A DNA stretch of 64,000 nucleotides from Paracoccus sp. (in: a-proteobacteria) (GCF_030538495.1 NZ_JAUNTW010000007.1:38583-102582); one strand, 5' to 3'; counted from the first letter of the stretch, positions 28,541 through 38,913 are shown. Made by a program: numbers and translations. Notes: generated by a model not told the origin, from the letters alone.

Positions 28541-28562
28541 GCCGCCCCAATCGGGCGGCCTT
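28540..28562. terminator. Hairpin between two converging genes
   Basis: Perfect 8-bp stem GGCCGCCC / GGGCGGCC with a CAATC loop. Only two T follow on the plus strand, so termination is likely but not certain. Confidence 0.55.
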
Positions 28563-28577
28563 GGTGATCCGGCCCGA

Positions 28578-29162
28578 TCAGTCGCGCGGCGCGTCCTGCA
28601 ACAGCTTCGCCCAGAAGGTCAGTTCCTTCAGCGTCGAATCCAGCGATCCTTTCAGGTTGCCTTCGATTTCGGCCATGGGTTTGTCATCGCCCAGCGGCGA
28701 GACCTTAAAGAAATCCGACCCGCCGATGTGAACCGCGTTGCGCAGCGGCACCATCTGCAATTCAATCGCCATCAGCCGCAGCTGTTCCAAGGCGCGCGCC
28801 CCGCCCATGCTGCCATAGGCAAGCGCGGCCATCGGTTTGCGGTTCCATTCCTTATACGCCTGATCCAGTGCGTTTTTCAGCGCGCCGGTGATGGACCGGT
28901 TATATTCCTGAACGATAAAGAAAAACCCGTCAAATTCGGCCAGCTTTTTCTGCCACGCAACCGCGCGGGGATCGCTGGATTCCATCCACAGATTCGATGC
29001 GGGTTCGTTGAAAAACGGCAGATCGGCGTCGCGCAGATCAACGCGTTCAAAGTCCAGATCGGCGTGATCCTGAACCTGTTCCATCAGCCAATCGGTCGGC
29101 TTATCGGCAAAACGGGTGTCGCGGGTCGATCCGATGATCACGGCAATGCGGGGTTTGGACAT
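28578..29162 (-). CDS. NADPH-dependent FMN reductase family protein
   Basis: Flavodoxin-fold oxidoreductase (194 aa). It has the N-terminal phosphate-binding loop [11 protein letters not shown] and the conserved [23 protein letters not shown] segment of the family, with [14 protein letters not shown] near the flavin site. It transfers electrons from NAD(P)H to FMN or to quinone/azo-type acceptors; the substrate is unknown. Divergent from cobT. Confidence 0.9.
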   Translation of the reverse strand: MSKPRIAVIIGSTRDTRFADKPTDWLMEQVQDHADLDFERVDLRDADLPFFNEPASNLWMESSDPRAVAWQKKLAEFDGFFFIVQEYNRSITGALKNALDQAYKEWNRKPMAALAYGSMGGARALEQLRLMAIELQMVPLRNAVHIGGSDFFKVSPLGDDKPMAEIEGNLKGSLDSTLKELTFWAKLLQDAPRD

Positions 29163-29263
29163 GTCGGCACCTTTTGGGGTTTGTGATCTGGGTCAACGCG
29201 GCGCGGCGGATGGGGTTGCATCACACCTCGACACAGGGCGCGATTTGGCCCATGAATGGGGCC

Positions 29264-31132
29264 ATGAAAAAGACCGACAACCCCGCCGATCCGTTCAAAA
29301 AAGCCCTGACCGAGGCGACGCGCGCCCTGGCCGATGATGGCGAACTGAACGTCACGTTCAGCGCCGACCCGTCCGGGGTCGCGGGCGACACCATGCGCCT
29401 GCCGCAAATCAGCCGCCGGATGACGCGCGATGAAATCCTGTTGGCGCGCGGCACGGCGGACGCTTTGGCGATGCGGCTGCGCCATCACGACGGCGCGACG
29501 CACGCGAAATTTGCGCCCGTTGGTCCCATGGCCCGCGAATTGTATGAGGCCATGGAAACCGCCCGGTGCGAGGCTTTGGGTGCGCGCGATATGCCCGGCG
29601 CGCTGTCCAATATCGACGCCAAAATCGGGGCCGAGGCCGACAAAAAAGGCTATGCCCAGATCAAGGCCCCCGCCGACGCGCCGCTGGCGATTGCCGCCGG
29701 TTACATCGTGCGTCAGGCCGCGACCGGTCGCGATCTGCCCCGCGGCGCGCAGCATGTCGCGGATTTGTGGCGTCCCTTTGTCGAAGAACAGGCGGGGGCC
29801 ACGTTAACCAATCTGGACGAGGTGCTGGCCGATCAGGCGGCCTTTGCGCGGCTGTCGCGTCAGGTCATCAGCGATCTGGGCTATGGCGATCAGTTGGGCG
29901 ATGACCCCGACCAGCCCGAACAGGACGACGCCCAAGACGACGCCGAACAGGACGAGGAAGCCGGCGACAACCAATCCCGCGATCAGGGTGAAGATGAGGA
30001 CGCCGAGGCCACCCCTCAGCAAAGTCAGGAACAGACTCAGGACGAACGGCAGGCTCAGGTCAGTATGGATGACCAGGCCGAGGATCAGATGGCCGATGAC
30101 GCGGAAATGCCCGATAATGAGGCTCCGCCCGATCTGCCCCCGCCGGTCAGCGACGCCAACCCCGAATACCGCGTGTTCCGCCAGCAATGGGACGAAGAAA
30201 TCCGCGCCGAGGATCTGGCCGATCCGCAGGAACTGGAACGCCTGCGCGCCTATCTGGACAAACAGCTGGAACCCCTGCGCGGGGCCGTGTCGCGGCTGGC
30301 CAACAAATTGCAACGCCGCTTGCAGGCGCAGCAAAACCGCAGTTGGGAATTCGACAAAGAAGAAGGCGTGCTGGATGCGGGCCGTCTGGCGCGGGTGGTG
30401 GCGAATCCGACGACTCCGCTGTCGTTCAAGGTCGAAAAGGACACCGAGTTTCGCGATACCGTCGTGACGCTGCTGATCGACAATTCGGGGTCAATGCGGG
30501 GCCGCCCGATCAGCATTGCCGCGATCTGCGCTGATGTTCTGGCCCGCACGCTGGAACGCTGCAATGTCAAGGTCGAGATTTTGGGCTTTACCACCCGCGC
30601 GTGGAAAGGCGGGCAATCACGCGAAGCGTGGCTGGCCGCCGGCCGCCCCGCCGCGCCCGGTCGTCTGAACGATCTGCGCCACATCATCTATAAGGGCGCC
30701 GATGCGCCGTGGCGGCGCGTGCGCCCCAATCTGGGCCTGATGATGAAAGAGGGGTTGTTAAAGGAAAACATCGACGGCGAGGCTTTGGAATGGGCGCATC
30801 GCCGGATGCTGAAACGCAGCGAGGCGCGCAAAATCCTGATGGTGATTTCCGACGGCGCGCCGGTCGATGACAGCACCCTGTCGGTCAACCCCGCGAATTT
30901 TCTGGAAAAACATTTGCGCGATGTGATCGCCATGGTCGAAAAGAAACGCGCGGTTGAATTGCTGGCCATCGGGATCGGGCATGACGTGACGCGCTATTAC
31001 GAACGCGCGGTCACGATCACCGATGCCGAACAACTGGGCGGCGCGATCACCGAACAACTGGCCGCGCTGTTCGACAGCGACCCCCGCAAACGCGCGCGGG
31101 TGTTGGGGATGGGGCGGATGATGCGGCGCTGA
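29264..31132 (+). CDS. cobT: Aerobic cobaltochelatase subunit CobT
   Basis: Subunit of the CobNST chelatase that inserts cobalt into hydrogenobyrinic acid a,c-diamide in aerobic cobalamin synthesis (622 aa). It begins with the family-typical [16 protein letters not shown] stretch ([17 protein letters not shown]), has a long acidic Asp/Glu/Gln-rich linker (about 205-300), and ends in a von Willebrand A domain with MIDAS motif DNSGS. The ATG at 29264 is preferred to 29252 by family start. Its partner cobS is not adjacent in this window. Confidence 0.95.
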   Translation: MKKTDNPADPFKKALTEATRALADDGELNVTFSADPSGVAGDTMRLPQISRRMTRDEILLARGTADALAMRLRHHDGATHAKFAPVGPMARELYEAMETARCEALGARDMPGALSNIDAKIGAEADKKGYAQIKAPADAPLAIAAGYIVRQAATGRDLPRGAQHVADLWRPFVEEQAGATLTNLDEVLADQAAFARLSRQVISDLGYGDQLGDDPDQPEQDDAQDDAEQDEEAGDNQSRDQGEDEDAEATPQQSQEQTQDERQAQVSMDDQAEDQMADDAEMPDNEAPPDLPPPVSDANPEYRVFRQQWDEEIRAEDLADPQELERLRAYLDKQLEPLRGAVSRLANKLQRRLQAQQNRSWEFDKEEGVLDAGRLARVVANPTTPLSFKVEKDTEFRDTVVTLLIDNSGSMRGRPISIAAICADVLARTLERCNVKVEILGFTTRAWKGGQSREAWLAAGRPAAPGRLNDLRHIIYKGADAPWRRVRPNLGLMMKEGLLKENIDGEALEWAHRRMLKRSEARKILMVISDGAPVDDSTLSVNPANFLEKHLRDVIAMVEKKRAVELLAIGIGHDVTRYYERAVTITDAEQLGGAITEQLAALFDSDPRKRARVLGMGRMMRR

Positions 31133-31180
31133 ATTGCGTCATTGCGTCCCGCGCCCGCGGGGTCGCCCGCAGACTGACAG

Positions 31181-31231
31181 CGCCGGGGGGCCAGCCCCCC
31201 GGACCCCCCGGGATATTTAAGCACAGAAGAT
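31181..31231. repeat. Dispersed intergenic palindromic element, copy B
   Basis: The perfect palindrome CCGGGGGG-CCAG-CCCCCCGG (31183-31202) is followed by CCCCGGGATATTTAAGCACAGA. The latter is the reverse complement of the core seen at 17542-17561. It lies between the converging cobT and epimerase genes and may serve as terminator. Confidence 0.55.
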
Positions 31232-31239
31232 AACGGCGG

Positions 31240-32043
31240 TCAGAGCGTTTGCGCGACCGTGTGGTGCAGTTGTGGCATGCCGCCGGGGTGCCAGCCGAGT
31301 TGGTGCAGCGCGGTGCAATCGGGGATGCGCAGGGATGTGGCGTCGGCTCGGGCCGGTAGGGGGTGCGGGCTGTTCGTCAGGCGTTGCACGATGGCCAGCA
31401 GGTCGCGGTGATCCAGCGTCAGGTCGCTGGCGTTGACGGTTTTCGGTGGTGCGTCGGTGGTCAGCAGGATTTGCATTGCGCGGGTCAGGTCGGTGATGTG
31501 CAGTTCTGTGGCGACGCGGGGGGGGATGGGTTTTCCGGCGCGGTAATGGTGGAACAGCCCGCGCCATTTATGCGCTGCGCCGGGGCCATAGATGCCGGTC
31601 GCGCGGATCGCGGTGCCGTGCAGGGGCAGGGTGGACAGATGGGATTCGGCTTGTGCCTTGACCCGACCGTAAAGGGTGGTTGGCGCGGGGGGCAGGTCGT
31701 CGGGCAGCGAACCGGCTGGGTGGCCGTCATGCACCGCGCGCGATGACAGGAACAGGATGCGCCCCACGCCCGCCTGTGCGGCGTCGTCGAACAGGCGTTT
31801 TGTGCCGTCCAGATTGGCGGCGATGAAAGCGACCGGGTTGTCGCCTTCGCCCCCGCGATAGCGTCCGGGGATGTGGTGGAACGCGCAATGGATCAGCGCG
31901 TCATGCCCCGTCAGATCCGCAGGCGCGCCCAGATGCCAACCGGTTGCGCGGCCCAGCACCGTCACGTCATGCCCCGCCGTCTGCATCGCGGCATGGGTGA
32001 AGCCGCCGATGATCCCGCCCGCGCCGGTCAGGGCAATGCGCAT
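31240..32043 (-). CDS. NAD(P)-dependent epimerase/dehydratase (extended SDR)
   Basis: 267-aa Rossmann-fold protein with the NAD motif TGAGGIIGG at residues 6-14 and the catalytic YxxxK in LYGRVKAQ, preceded by LSSRAVHD. It probably oxidises or epimerises a nucleotide sugar. Its start overlaps the stop of the GT8-like gene by one base (TGATG), so the two form an operon acting in glycan synthesis (inference). Confidence 0.88.
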   Translation of the reverse strand: MRIALTGAGGIIGGFTHAAMQTAGHDVTVLGRATGWHLGAPADLTGHDALIHCAFHHIPGRYRGGEGDNPVAFIAANLDGTKRLFDDAAQAGVGRILFLSSRAVHDGHPAGSLPDDLPPAPTTLYGRVKAQAESHLSTLPLHGTAIRATGIYGPGAAHKWRGLFHHYRAGKPIPPRVATELHITDLTRAMQILLTTDAPPKTVNASDLTLDHRDLLAIVQRLTNSPHPLPARADATSLRIPDCTALHQLGWHPGGMPQLHHTVAQTL

Positions 32044-32933
32044 CACGCCGCCGGGCGCGCCTGCGCCGACAGGTCGGGCATGGGCTGGCCGTCTGCGACC
32101 GCGCGCCACAGGTCGATCAGCGGGCGCAGCAGATGTGCCTTATCATGGTCCTGCCACGGTTTTTCGTATTGGAAATGCAGGATGCGGATGTCGTCCCAGC
32201 TCCAGATTTCGGGCATGTGGATCCAGACATATTGCAGCATATTGTGATGGATCGACAGCCCGTGCCAATCGGGGAAATAGTCCTGAAGGAAGGTCTGATC
32301 GGTGCGCCGCCAGAACACTCCGGGCCGGTCCAAGGCTGCCATCATATCGCGGAACTGCGCGTGATCGGGGCGGGCGGTGAAAACGCCGCTGTTCATGCGT
32401 AAAAACCCGTCCAGCCCGTCATAGACATTCGGCGCAGCGCAAAATTCGGGCATGTCGAACAGCTTATCCACCGGGCGCAGCACGATCGCGTCGGCGTCAA
32501 TGAACACGCAGCGGTCGTAATCCAACTGCCACAGGCGCAGTTTCACGAAATTATCCAGCGGCGTGTGGAAATCAGGCTTGCCGCCGCGGGTAAAGGCCGC
32601 GCGTTTGTGCAGCGCGTCGCGGGCATGGGTCTGGTCAAAGGCGGATGATGTGGGCAGCAAATCCGCCGCGATCAGCCGCGCGCCGTGCTGGCGCAGCCGC
32701 GCCAGATGCGCCGCATTCAGGCCGCGATGCATCACCACCAGATCGGCGCGCGTTCCGGTCAGGCGCAGCGACCGCAAGAGCGCATAGGCCCCCGGCAGGT
32801 AATCGGGATTGCTGACCAGCGTGACAAAGGCATGATCGGCGCCGCGCGGCGTTTCGGCAATCAGGCCGTCGGACAGGTGCAGGGGATCGACCCGGCGCGA
32901 GGAGGCAAGCGGTAAGAGGGGCGAAAGGTCCAT
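32043..32933 (-). CDS. Glycosyltransferase, GT8/glycogenin-like
   Basis: 296-aa nucleotide-sugar transferase. The DxD metal/nucleotide motif lies in VFIDADAIVLRPVDKLFD, preceded by KLRLWQLDYDR, and is followed by FLRMNSGVFTARP and a WHGLSIHHNMLQYVW region. The ATG is about 16 bp after an AGGA-type site. Coupled to the downstream epimerase. Acceptor unknown. Confidence 0.88.
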   Translation of the reverse strand: MDLSPLLPLASSRRVDPLHLSDGLIAETPRGADHAFVTLVSNPDYLPGAYALLRSLRLTGTRADLVVMHRGLNAAHLARLRQHGARLIAADLLPTSSAFDQTHARDALHKRAAFTRGGKPDFHTPLDNFVKLRLWQLDYDRCVFIDADAIVLRPVDKLFDMPEFCAAPNVYDGLDGFLRMNSGVFTARPDHAQFRDMMAALDRPGVFWRRTDQTFLQDYFPDWHGLSIHHNMLQYVWIHMPEIWSWDDIRILHFQYEKPWQDHDKAHLLRPLIDLWRAVADGQPMPDLSAQARPAA

Positions 32934-33050
32934 AAAGGCAATCCTGTGGCGGGTCCGTCGCGCAACGCTATGTCGGTCATGTTACGGTATAATGACAGTC
33001 GCGGCCCGTTGTGCAAATGATATGCTGTGCCGAAACTGAAAGGATCCGTT

Positions 33051-34421
33051 ATGATGCTGCCCGCGACTTTGACCGACGAACTGACTGCGCTGTTGGGCGC
33101 GCGGTTTTCCACCATCCCCGGCGACCGGGCGCAGCATGCGGAATCGGCCAGCTATCACCGTGCGCCTCCGCCTGATGCTGTGGTCTGGCCGCATACGACG
33201 GACGAGGTGGCGGCGGTGCTGCGCGCCTGCAACCAGGCGGGCGTGCCGGTGGTGGCGTGGGGGGCGGGAACCTCGCTCGAAGGGCACGCTTTGGCGACGC
33301 GGGGCGGTGTGACGGTGGACCTGACCCAGATGAACCGCGTGATTGATCTGCGCGCGGGCGATATGCAGGTCACGGTTCAGCCGGGGATCACGCGCGAATC
33401 GTTGAACAGCGATCTGCGCGCGACGGGGCTGTTTTTCCCGGTCGATCCGGGCGCGAATGCGACGATTGGCGGCATGGCGTCCACGCGGGCCAGTGGCACA
33501 ACGGCGGTGCGATACGGCACGATGCGCGACAATGTGCTGGCCTTGCAGGTGGTTCTGGCGGATGGGCGGGTGATCCGCACCGGATCGCGCGCGGCGAAAT
33601 CCAGTGCTGGTTACGACCTGACCGGGCTGTTTGTGGGGGCCGAAGGCACGCTGGGCATCATCACCGAACTGACCCTTCGCCTGCATGGCCAGCCCGAGGA
33701 TGTGGCCGCCGCCGTCTGCCGTTTCGACGATCTGGACCGGGCTGTGGAATGTGTCACGGCGGTGATTCAATGCGGCATCCCGATGGCGCGGATTGAATTT
33801 GTCGATGCGGCGACGGCGCGGGCGTTTAACCTGGCCTCGGGGGCGGAGATGCCGGAAACGCCGCATCTGATGGTGGAATTTCACGGCAGCCCCGGCGCGG
33901 TGCGCGAAGACGCCGAGGCGTTCGGCGAGATTGCGCGGGATTACGGCGCGGCGGGCTTTGACTGGGCCACCACGGCCGAAGATCGCGCGCGTCTGTGGCG
34001 GATGCGGCATGGGGCCTATCACGCGGTATTTTCGCTGCGTCCGGGGGCGCAGGGGATTGTGACCGATGTCTGCGTGCCGATGTCGCATCTGGCGCAGGCG
34101 GTCGCGGATGCGGCGGCGGATATTGCGGCGGCGGGGTTGGTTGGCCCCATCGTCGGGCATGTGGGCGACGGCAATTTCCACGCGCTGTTGCTGGTGGACC
34201 CGGACAATGCCGACGAACTGGCGGCGGCAAAGCGGGTCGCGCGCGGCATGGCGGAACGGGCGCTGTCGGTCGGCGGCACCTGCACCGGCGAACATGGCAT
34301 CGGCATGGGCAAACGCGATCTGCTGCGCGCGGAACACGGCCCGGCCTGCGACGTGATGGCCGCGATCAAGGCCGCATTGGACCCGCGCGGCATCCTGAAC
34401 CCGGATAAGCTGGTGTCGTGA
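33051..34421 (+). CDS. FAD-linked oxidase (D-lactate/glycolate dehydrogenase type)
   Basis: 456-aa flavoprotein. The FAD-binding region shows VVAWGAGTSLEGHA, GANATIGGMASTRASGTTAVRYGTMRDNVL and [15 protein letters not shown]; the C-terminal part has GHVGDGNFHALLLVDP and TGEHGIGMGKRDLL. The motif set fits cytochrome-linked D-lactate dehydrogenases (GlcD/Dld superfamily). The start at 33051 follows AAAGGATCCGTT; a GTG eight codons earlier is rejected. A distant paralogue is at 13569-14960. Confidence 0.92.
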   Translation: MMLPATLTDELTALLGARFSTIPGDRAQHAESASYHRAPPPDAVVWPHTTDEVAAVLRACNQAGVPVVAWGAGTSLEGHALATRGGVTVDLTQMNRVIDLRAGDMQVTVQPGITRESLNSDLRATGLFFPVDPGANATIGGMASTRASGTTAVRYGTMRDNVLALQVVLADGRVIRTGSRAAKSSAGYDLTGLFVGAEGTLGIITELTLRLHGQPEDVAAAVCRFDDLDRAVECVTAVIQCGIPMARIEFVDAATARAFNLASGAEMPETPHLMVEFHGSPGAVREDAEAFGEIARDYGAAGFDWATTAEDRARLWRMRHGAYHAVFSLRPGAQGIVTDVCVPMSHLAQAVADAAADIAAAGLVGPIVGHVGDGNFHALLLVDPDNADELAAAKRVARGMAERALSVGGTCTGEHGIGMGKRDLLRAEHGPACDVMAAIKAALDPRGILNPDKLVS

Positions 34422-34475
34422 TTGGAACCGATGGCGCGGCGCGGCGTTGACCCCGAACAACGTCCGGAGGTCACT

Positions 34476-34745
34476 ATGTCACACAATAACGAACCCGAAC
34501 GCGCCGCCCCGCGCCATATGCCCGCGATTATCGCGATTGCTGTGGCGTTGCTGGTCGCTGTGCTGGCCTTTGTCGTGTTCCGTCCCGGCGCAGATGAACA
34601 AAATGATGGCATCGCAACGACGCCGCCGCCGGCTGGCGTGACCTCGACCGAGGCACCGGTCAGCATCGAAACGCCCGAAGCCGCCGTGACCACCGAACCC
34701 ACCCCGCCCGCCGCCGGTCAGGCCGCGCCGCCGCCGACAAATTGA
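34476..34745 (+). CDS. Hypothetical single-pass membrane protein
   Basis: 89 aa with a short cytoplasmic N-terminus, one transmembrane helix (about 15-36, MPAIIAIAVALLVAVLAFVVF) and a Pro/Thr/Ala-rich, low-complexity periplasmic tail. A perfect CGGAGG lies 5 bp before the ATG. No family recognised. A strong terminator follows the gene. Confidence 0.75.
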   Translation: MSHNNEPERAAPRHMPAIIAIAVALLVAVLAFVVFRPGADEQNDGIATTPPPAGVTSTEAPVSIETPEAAVTTEPTPPAAGQAAPPPTN

Positions 34746-34755
34746 TGCATATGGT

Positions 34756-34781
34756 AAAGCCCGGTTCGTCCGGGCTTTTTT
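34756..34781 (+). terminator. Rho-independent terminator
   Basis: Stem AAAGCCCGG / CCGGGCTTT with a TTCGT loop, running into a T tract, 10 bp after the preceding stop. Confidence 0.88.
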
Positions 34782-34880
34782 GCGTCATCTGACAGGATCG
34801 TGACCGCATCATTCGGGTGACTTTGCCCCTGTGCTTTGCCATAAGCGCCCGGAAAGATGCGCGCGGAATCGGGATCAGCG

Positions 34881-35699
34881 ATGAAATATTTTGCCAGGTT
34901 GATGTTGGGGCTGATGATGCTGGCCGTTGTGGCGGCCTGTGTGCGTTCGCCGCAGCGTGGCGGCGCGCCCACGCATTACGGCGGCGGCTATCAGACGATG
35001 CAAGGCCCCGGCGCCAATCCGCAGCTGGGCGACAGCCGCCCGCATGACTGGCGGCATGGCGCGCCCTATGGTCACGCGGTGCATGGCATCGACGTGTCCC
35101 GCTGGCAGGGCGACATCGACTGGAACCGCGTGCGCGGCGCGGGCATCAGCTTTGCCTTTATCAAAGCGACCGAGGGTGGCGATCACACCGACCCCAATTT
35201 CCAGCGTTACTGGCGCGAAGCAGGCTATGCCCGCATCCCGCGCGGGGCGTATCATTTTTATTACTTCTGCCGCACGGGGGCCGAACAGGCGGCGTGGTTC
35301 ATCCGCAACGTCCCGCGCGAGGCCGGTTCCCTGCCCCCCGTTCTGGATCTGGAATGGACCAATTCGCGCAACTGCCCGCGCCGCCCCCCGGCCTACGAAG
35401 TGCAACGCGAAGCCCGCGCCTTCATGGACATCGTGACGCGCCATTATGGGCAACGTCCGGTGATCTATACGACCGTTGATTTTTACCGTGAAAACCGTCT
35501 GGGCGATCTGAACGCGGAATTCTGGCTGCGCTCGGTCGCGGATCATCCCAGCGCAACCTATCCGGGGCAACGCTGGAGCTTCTGGCAATATACCGGCACG
35601 GGGCTGGTGCCGGGGATTACGGGGAATGTGGATTTGAACGCCTTTGTAGGCTCGGCTGCGGATTGGGCGCGATGGTTGCAGATGCGAATGGTGCGCTGA
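34881..35699 (+). CDS. GH25-family lysozyme lipoprotein
   Basis: 272-aa glycoside hydrolase family 25 muramidase. The lipobox LAVVAAC at residues 14-20 predicts a lipoprotein. The GH25 core has GIDVSRWQGDIDW (first catalytic Asp), AFIKATEGG, and PPVLDLEWT with the catalytic Asp-x-Glu pair. The end LVPGITGNVDLNAFVGS is typical. It probably cleaves peptidoglycan. The 3' end overlaps the next gene by 28 bp. Confidence 0.92.
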   Translation: MKYFARLMLGLMMLAVVAACVRSPQRGGAPTHYGGGYQTMQGPGANPQLGDSRPHDWRHGAPYGHAVHGIDVSRWQGDIDWNRVRGAGISFAFIKATEGGDHTDPNFQRYWREAGYARIPRGAYHFYYFCRTGAEQAAWFIRNVPREAGSLPPVLDLEWTNSRNCPRRPPAYEVQREARAFMDIVTRHYGQRPVIYTTVDFYRENRLGDLNAEFWLRSVADHPSATYPGQRWSFWQYTGTGLVPGITGNVDLNAFVGSAADWARWLQMRMVR

Positions 35700-36334
35700 T
35701 TTCGCGCCGCTGGTTGCAGATTGAGTTTGCGGCGCTTTATTTCGGGGCGCCGCTGATGATTGCGCTGTTTTTGCCGCCGCGCCAGATGTTCAGCGCCTTG
35801 GCACTGTTCAGCATGTTCGGCATGGGCCTGCTGTGGTTCACCGGCGGGTTTCAGTTCCGCACCCTGATCCGGGGCTGGCGTCAGATTCCGTGGCGCGAAG
35901 TCGCGGGCATTTCCGTGGCGGTCATGCTGTCGGGCATCGTCATTCTGTCGCTGTTTCGCCCCGATGATCTGTTTTTGCTGTTGCGGCTGCGGCCCGAACT
36001 GATCCCCTTTATCTGGGCGCTGTATCCGCTGCTGTCGGCGCTGCCGCAGGAACTGATTTTCCGGCCTCTGTTCTTTTACCGCTATGGCGCGATCCTGCCA
36101 CAGGGGAAAAACGCGCTGATCCTGAACGCCGCCGTGTTTTCATTCGCGCATCTGATGTATTGGTCATGGATCGTCGCGCTGATGACGTTTATCGGCGGGT
36201 ATATCTTTGCCCGCGCTTATCTGCGTTATGGATTTCCGGCGGTGTGGATTTTGCACGCGGTTGCGGGAAATATCATCTTTCTGGTGGGGCTGGGGGCGTA
36301 TTTCTATACCGGCAACGTGGTGCGGCCGTTCTGA
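35672..36334 (+). CDS. CPBP-family intramembrane protease-like protein, catalytic Glu replaced
   Basis: 220-aa polytopic membrane protein with about six hydrophobic helices and the three CPBP/Rce1 motifs: PQELIFRPLFFYR (motif 1), FSFAHLMYW (motif 2) and HAVAGNIIFL (motif 3). In active CPBP enzymes motif 1 reads EExxxR; here it is QELIFR, so the first glutamate, thought catalytic, is glutamine. The two histidines and the asparagine are kept. It overlaps the GH25 gene, so the pair is co-expressed. Confidence 0.8.
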   Translation: MVADANGALISRRWLQIEFAALYFGAPLMIALFLPPRQMFSALALFSMFGMGLLWFTGGFQFRTLIRGWRQIPWREVAGISVAVMLSGIVILSLFRPDDLFLLLRLRPELIPFIWALYPLLSALPQELIFRPLFFYRYGAILPQGKNALILNAAVFSFAHLMYWSWIVALMTFIGGYIFARAYLRYGFPAVWILHAVAGNIIFLVGLGAYFYTGNVVRPF

Positions 36335-36398
36335 GCGGTTGACTTCCCCCGCAAGCCGCGCTTTGACCGGGGGCTGAACAACTGGGGACACAACCATC

Positions 36399-38171
36399 AT
36401 GCACGCCTATCGCAGCCACACCTGCGGCGATCTGAAAGCCGCCAATGCCGGGGAAACTATCCGTCTGTCGGGCTGGGTTCACCGGGTGCGTGACCACGGC
36501 GGCGTGCTGTTCGTGGACCTGCGCGACCATTACGGCATGACGCAGGTTCTGGCCGACAGCGACAGCCCCGCCTTTGCCGCCATGGAGAAACTGCGCGCCG
36601 AAACCGTGATCCGCATCGACGGGCGCGTGAAGCTGCGCGATGCGTCACTGGTGAACCCCAAACTGCCCACCGGCGAGATCGAGGTTTACGCCACCGATCT
36701 TGAAGTGCTTGGCCCGTCCGATGAATTGCCGCTGCCGGTTTTTGGCGATCAGGATTATCCCGAAGAAACGCGGCTGGCTTACCGGTTCATCGACCTGCGC
36801 CGCGACAGCCTGCACAACAACATCATGCTGCGGTCGCAGGTGATCCGCAGCATCCGCAACCGCATGTGGGATCAGGGCTTTACCGAATTTCAAACCCCGA
36901 TCATCACCGCGTCATCGCCCGAAGGCGCGCGCGATTTTCTGGTGCCGTCGCGCCTGCATCCGGGCAAATTCTACGCCCTGCCGCAGGCTCCGCAGCAGTT
37001 CAAGCAATTGATCATGGTCGCGGGTTTCGACAAATATTTCCAGATCGCCCCCTGTTTCCGCGACGAAGACCCGCGCGCCGACCGTTCCCCCACCGATTTC
37101 TATCAGTTGGACATGGAAATGTCGTTCGTGGATCAGGAAGACGTGTTCAACACGGTTCAGCCGGTGATTCAGGGGCTGTTTCAGGAATTCGGCGGCGGGC
37201 GCCGGGTCGATGCCGAATGGCCGCGCATCCCCTATGCCGATGCGATGCTGAAATATGGCAGCGACAAACCCGATCTGCGTAACCCCATTGAAATGCAGGT
37301 TGTTTCCGACCATTTCCGCGGTTCGGGCTTTGCCATTTTCGCGAAATTGCTGGAACAGGACGGGACCGAGGTGCGCGCCATTCCCGCCCCCACCGGCGGG
37401 TCGCGCAAATTCGCGGACCGCATGAACGCCTATGCCCAATCGCAGGGGCTGCCGGGGATGGGGTATATTTTCTGGCGCGCCGGTGAAAACGGGACCGAGG
37501 CCGCTGGCCCGATCGCCAAAGCCCTTGGGCCTGACGCGACCGAGGCAATCCGCGTGCAGCTGGGCCTGAGCGAAGGCGACGCGGCGTTCTTCCTTGGCGG
37601 CAAGCCCGACCAGTTCGAGGCCGTGGCCGGTCGCGCCCGCAACGAAATTGGCCGCGAATTGGGGCTGATCGACGAAAACCAGTTCAAATTCGCGTGGATC
37701 GTCGATTTCCCGATGTATGAAAAAACCGATGACGGCAAAATCGACTTTAGCCACAACCCGTTCAGTATGCCGCAGGGCGGGCTGGACGCGCTGAACGGCG
37801 ATCCGCTGGCGGTCAAGGGCTATCAATACGATCTGGCGTGCAACGGCTACGAACTGATTTCCGGCGCGATCCGCAACCACAAACCCGAAATTATGTTCAA
37901 GGCGTTCGAACTGGCCGGCTATCCCGCCTCCGAGGTGGAAAAACGCTTTGGCGGCATGGTCAAGGCGTTCCGTTACGGCGCCCCTCCGCACGGTGGTTGC
38001 GCCGCCGGGATCGACCGCATCGTGATGCTGCTGGCCGACGAAGTGAACATCCGCGAAGTCATCATGTTCCCGATGAACCAACGCGCCGAAGACCTGATGA
38101 TGGGCGCGCCATCGGAACCGCTGAACGAACAACTGCGCGAATTGCGCCTGCGGGTGCTGCCGAAGGAATAA
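36399..38171 (+). CDS. aspS: Aspartyl-tRNA synthetase
   Basis: Class II synthetase of bacterial length (590 aa). It has an N-terminal OB-fold anticodon-binding domain ([22 protein letters not shown]), motif 1 around [20 protein letters not shown], motif 2 [19 protein letters not shown], the bacterial GAD insertion (about 290-420), and motif 3 [19 protein letters not shown]. Probably non-discriminating or Asp-specific; not resolvable here. A strong terminator follows. Confidence 0.97.
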   Translation: MHAYRSHTCGDLKAANAGETIRLSGWVHRVRDHGGVLFVDLRDHYGMTQVLADSDSPAFAAMEKLRAETVIRIDGRVKLRDASLVNPKLPTGEIEVYATDLEVLGPSDELPLPVFGDQDYPEETRLAYRFIDLRRDSLHNNIMLRSQVIRSIRNRMWDQGFTEFQTPIITASSPEGARDFLVPSRLHPGKFYALPQAPQQFKQLIMVAGFDKYFQIAPCFRDEDPRADRSPTDFYQLDMEMSFVDQEDVFNTVQPVIQGLFQEFGGGRRVDAEWPRIPYADAMLKYGSDKPDLRNPIEMQVVSDHFRGSGFAIFAKLLEQDGTEVRAIPAPTGGSRKFADRMNAYAQSQGLPGMGYIFWRAGENGTEAAGPIAKALGPDATEAIRVQLGLSEGDAAFFLGGKPDQFEAVAGRARNEIGRELGLIDENQFKFAWIVDFPMYEKTDDGKIDFSHNPFSMPQGGLDALNGDPLAVKGYQYDLACNGYELISGAIRNHKPEIMFKAFELAGYPASEVEKRFGGMVKAFRYGAPPHGGCAAGIDRIVMLLADEVNIREVIMFPMNQRAEDLMMGAPSEPLNEQLRELRLRVLPKE

Positions 38172-38179
38172 TGGAAACG

Positions 38180-38204
38180 GGGCGGGGTGATCCCGCCCTT
38201 TTTT
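38180..38204 (+). terminator. Rho-independent terminator after aspS
   Basis: Stem GGGCGGG / CCCGCCC, loop GTGAT, then six T, 8 bp after the stop. Confidence 0.9.
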
Positions 38205-38308
38205 GTTTTGGGGGGCGGTCGGGTGATGGGGTCACCGACATCCGCGATGAGCGGTCGCGCCATGTTCCGCCCAGAACAGTTGCAGCTGAAAAAAGCAGGG
38301 GAAATGAT

Positions 38309-38911
38309 ATGGTTAGAATGGCCTGCGCCGTGCTGGCGCTAATCTCTGCGTCGCTCGTCGCCGCAGCCGAATCGCTCGATAAACCTCTGTCCGAATGGAC
38401 GAGTGCGGAAATCTTCCAACGTAGACAAGCGTTGGAGCGCGAAGTGATGGAGCCCGGCGTCGACCGTGACGCTATGCGCGACGAATACCAGCGGCTCGCC
38501 GACGAAATTATTGCGCGCAGAAGATCTTTGGATCGACGTCCGTCCACAACCGCCCCGCTTGATAATGCAGCGCCAACCGGCGTTGACGATGGATCGCAGG
38601 GATTCGCGTTTTCCTCTCGTCAGTTCGGCGAAACTGCGGTGCATATCATTGAAAACGGGGTGCCCTGCCGTGATATGCTCACGCAAGTCCGCGCGATTGA
38701 TATGGGCGGGTCGTCCCCAGTTGTCCAAATTGCTTTGACCAGCGGGGCGATCTATCTCGCCGGGGCGGCCAGTGCCGCTAAACTGGACAATACCAACATT
38801 CAGGAGCTTATGCCCGCTTTCATCGCGTTTTGCGAAGCGGACGACAGCCGCGACGTAAACGACTTCGTGGATAGTCTGCCCAACACTACCATTAACTGCG
38901 CCGAAGGCTGA
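38309..38911 (+). CDS. Hypothetical secreted protein with unusual codon use
   Basis: 200 aa. The signal peptide (about 1-20, MVRMACAVLALISASLVAAA) is followed by a charged helical stretch (EWTSAEIFQRRQALEREVMEPGVDRDAMRDEYQRLADEII) and a C-terminal region with three cysteines. No domain recognised. It uses AGA and CGA arginine codons and CTC leucine codons far more than its neighbours, suggesting recent acquisition. It sits alone behind the aspS terminator, so it needs its own promoter. Confidence 0.7.
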   Translation: MVRMACAVLALISASLVAAAESLDKPLSEWTSAEIFQRRQALEREVMEPGVDRDAMRDEYQRLADEIIARRRSLDRRPSTTAPLDNAAPTGVDDGSQGFAFSSRQFGETAVHIIENGVPCRDMLTQVRAIDMGGSSPVVQIALTSGAIYLAGAASAAKLDNTNIQELMPAFIAFCEADDSRDVNDFVDSLPNTTINCAEG

Positions 38912-38913
38912 TA

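Noticed and set aside
21526..33000. Identical 14-mer GTATAATGACAGTC at 21526-21539 and 32987-33000
   Set aside because: A shared 14-mer is expected by chance in a window of this size, and no consistent -35 element or gene orientation supports a shared promoter.
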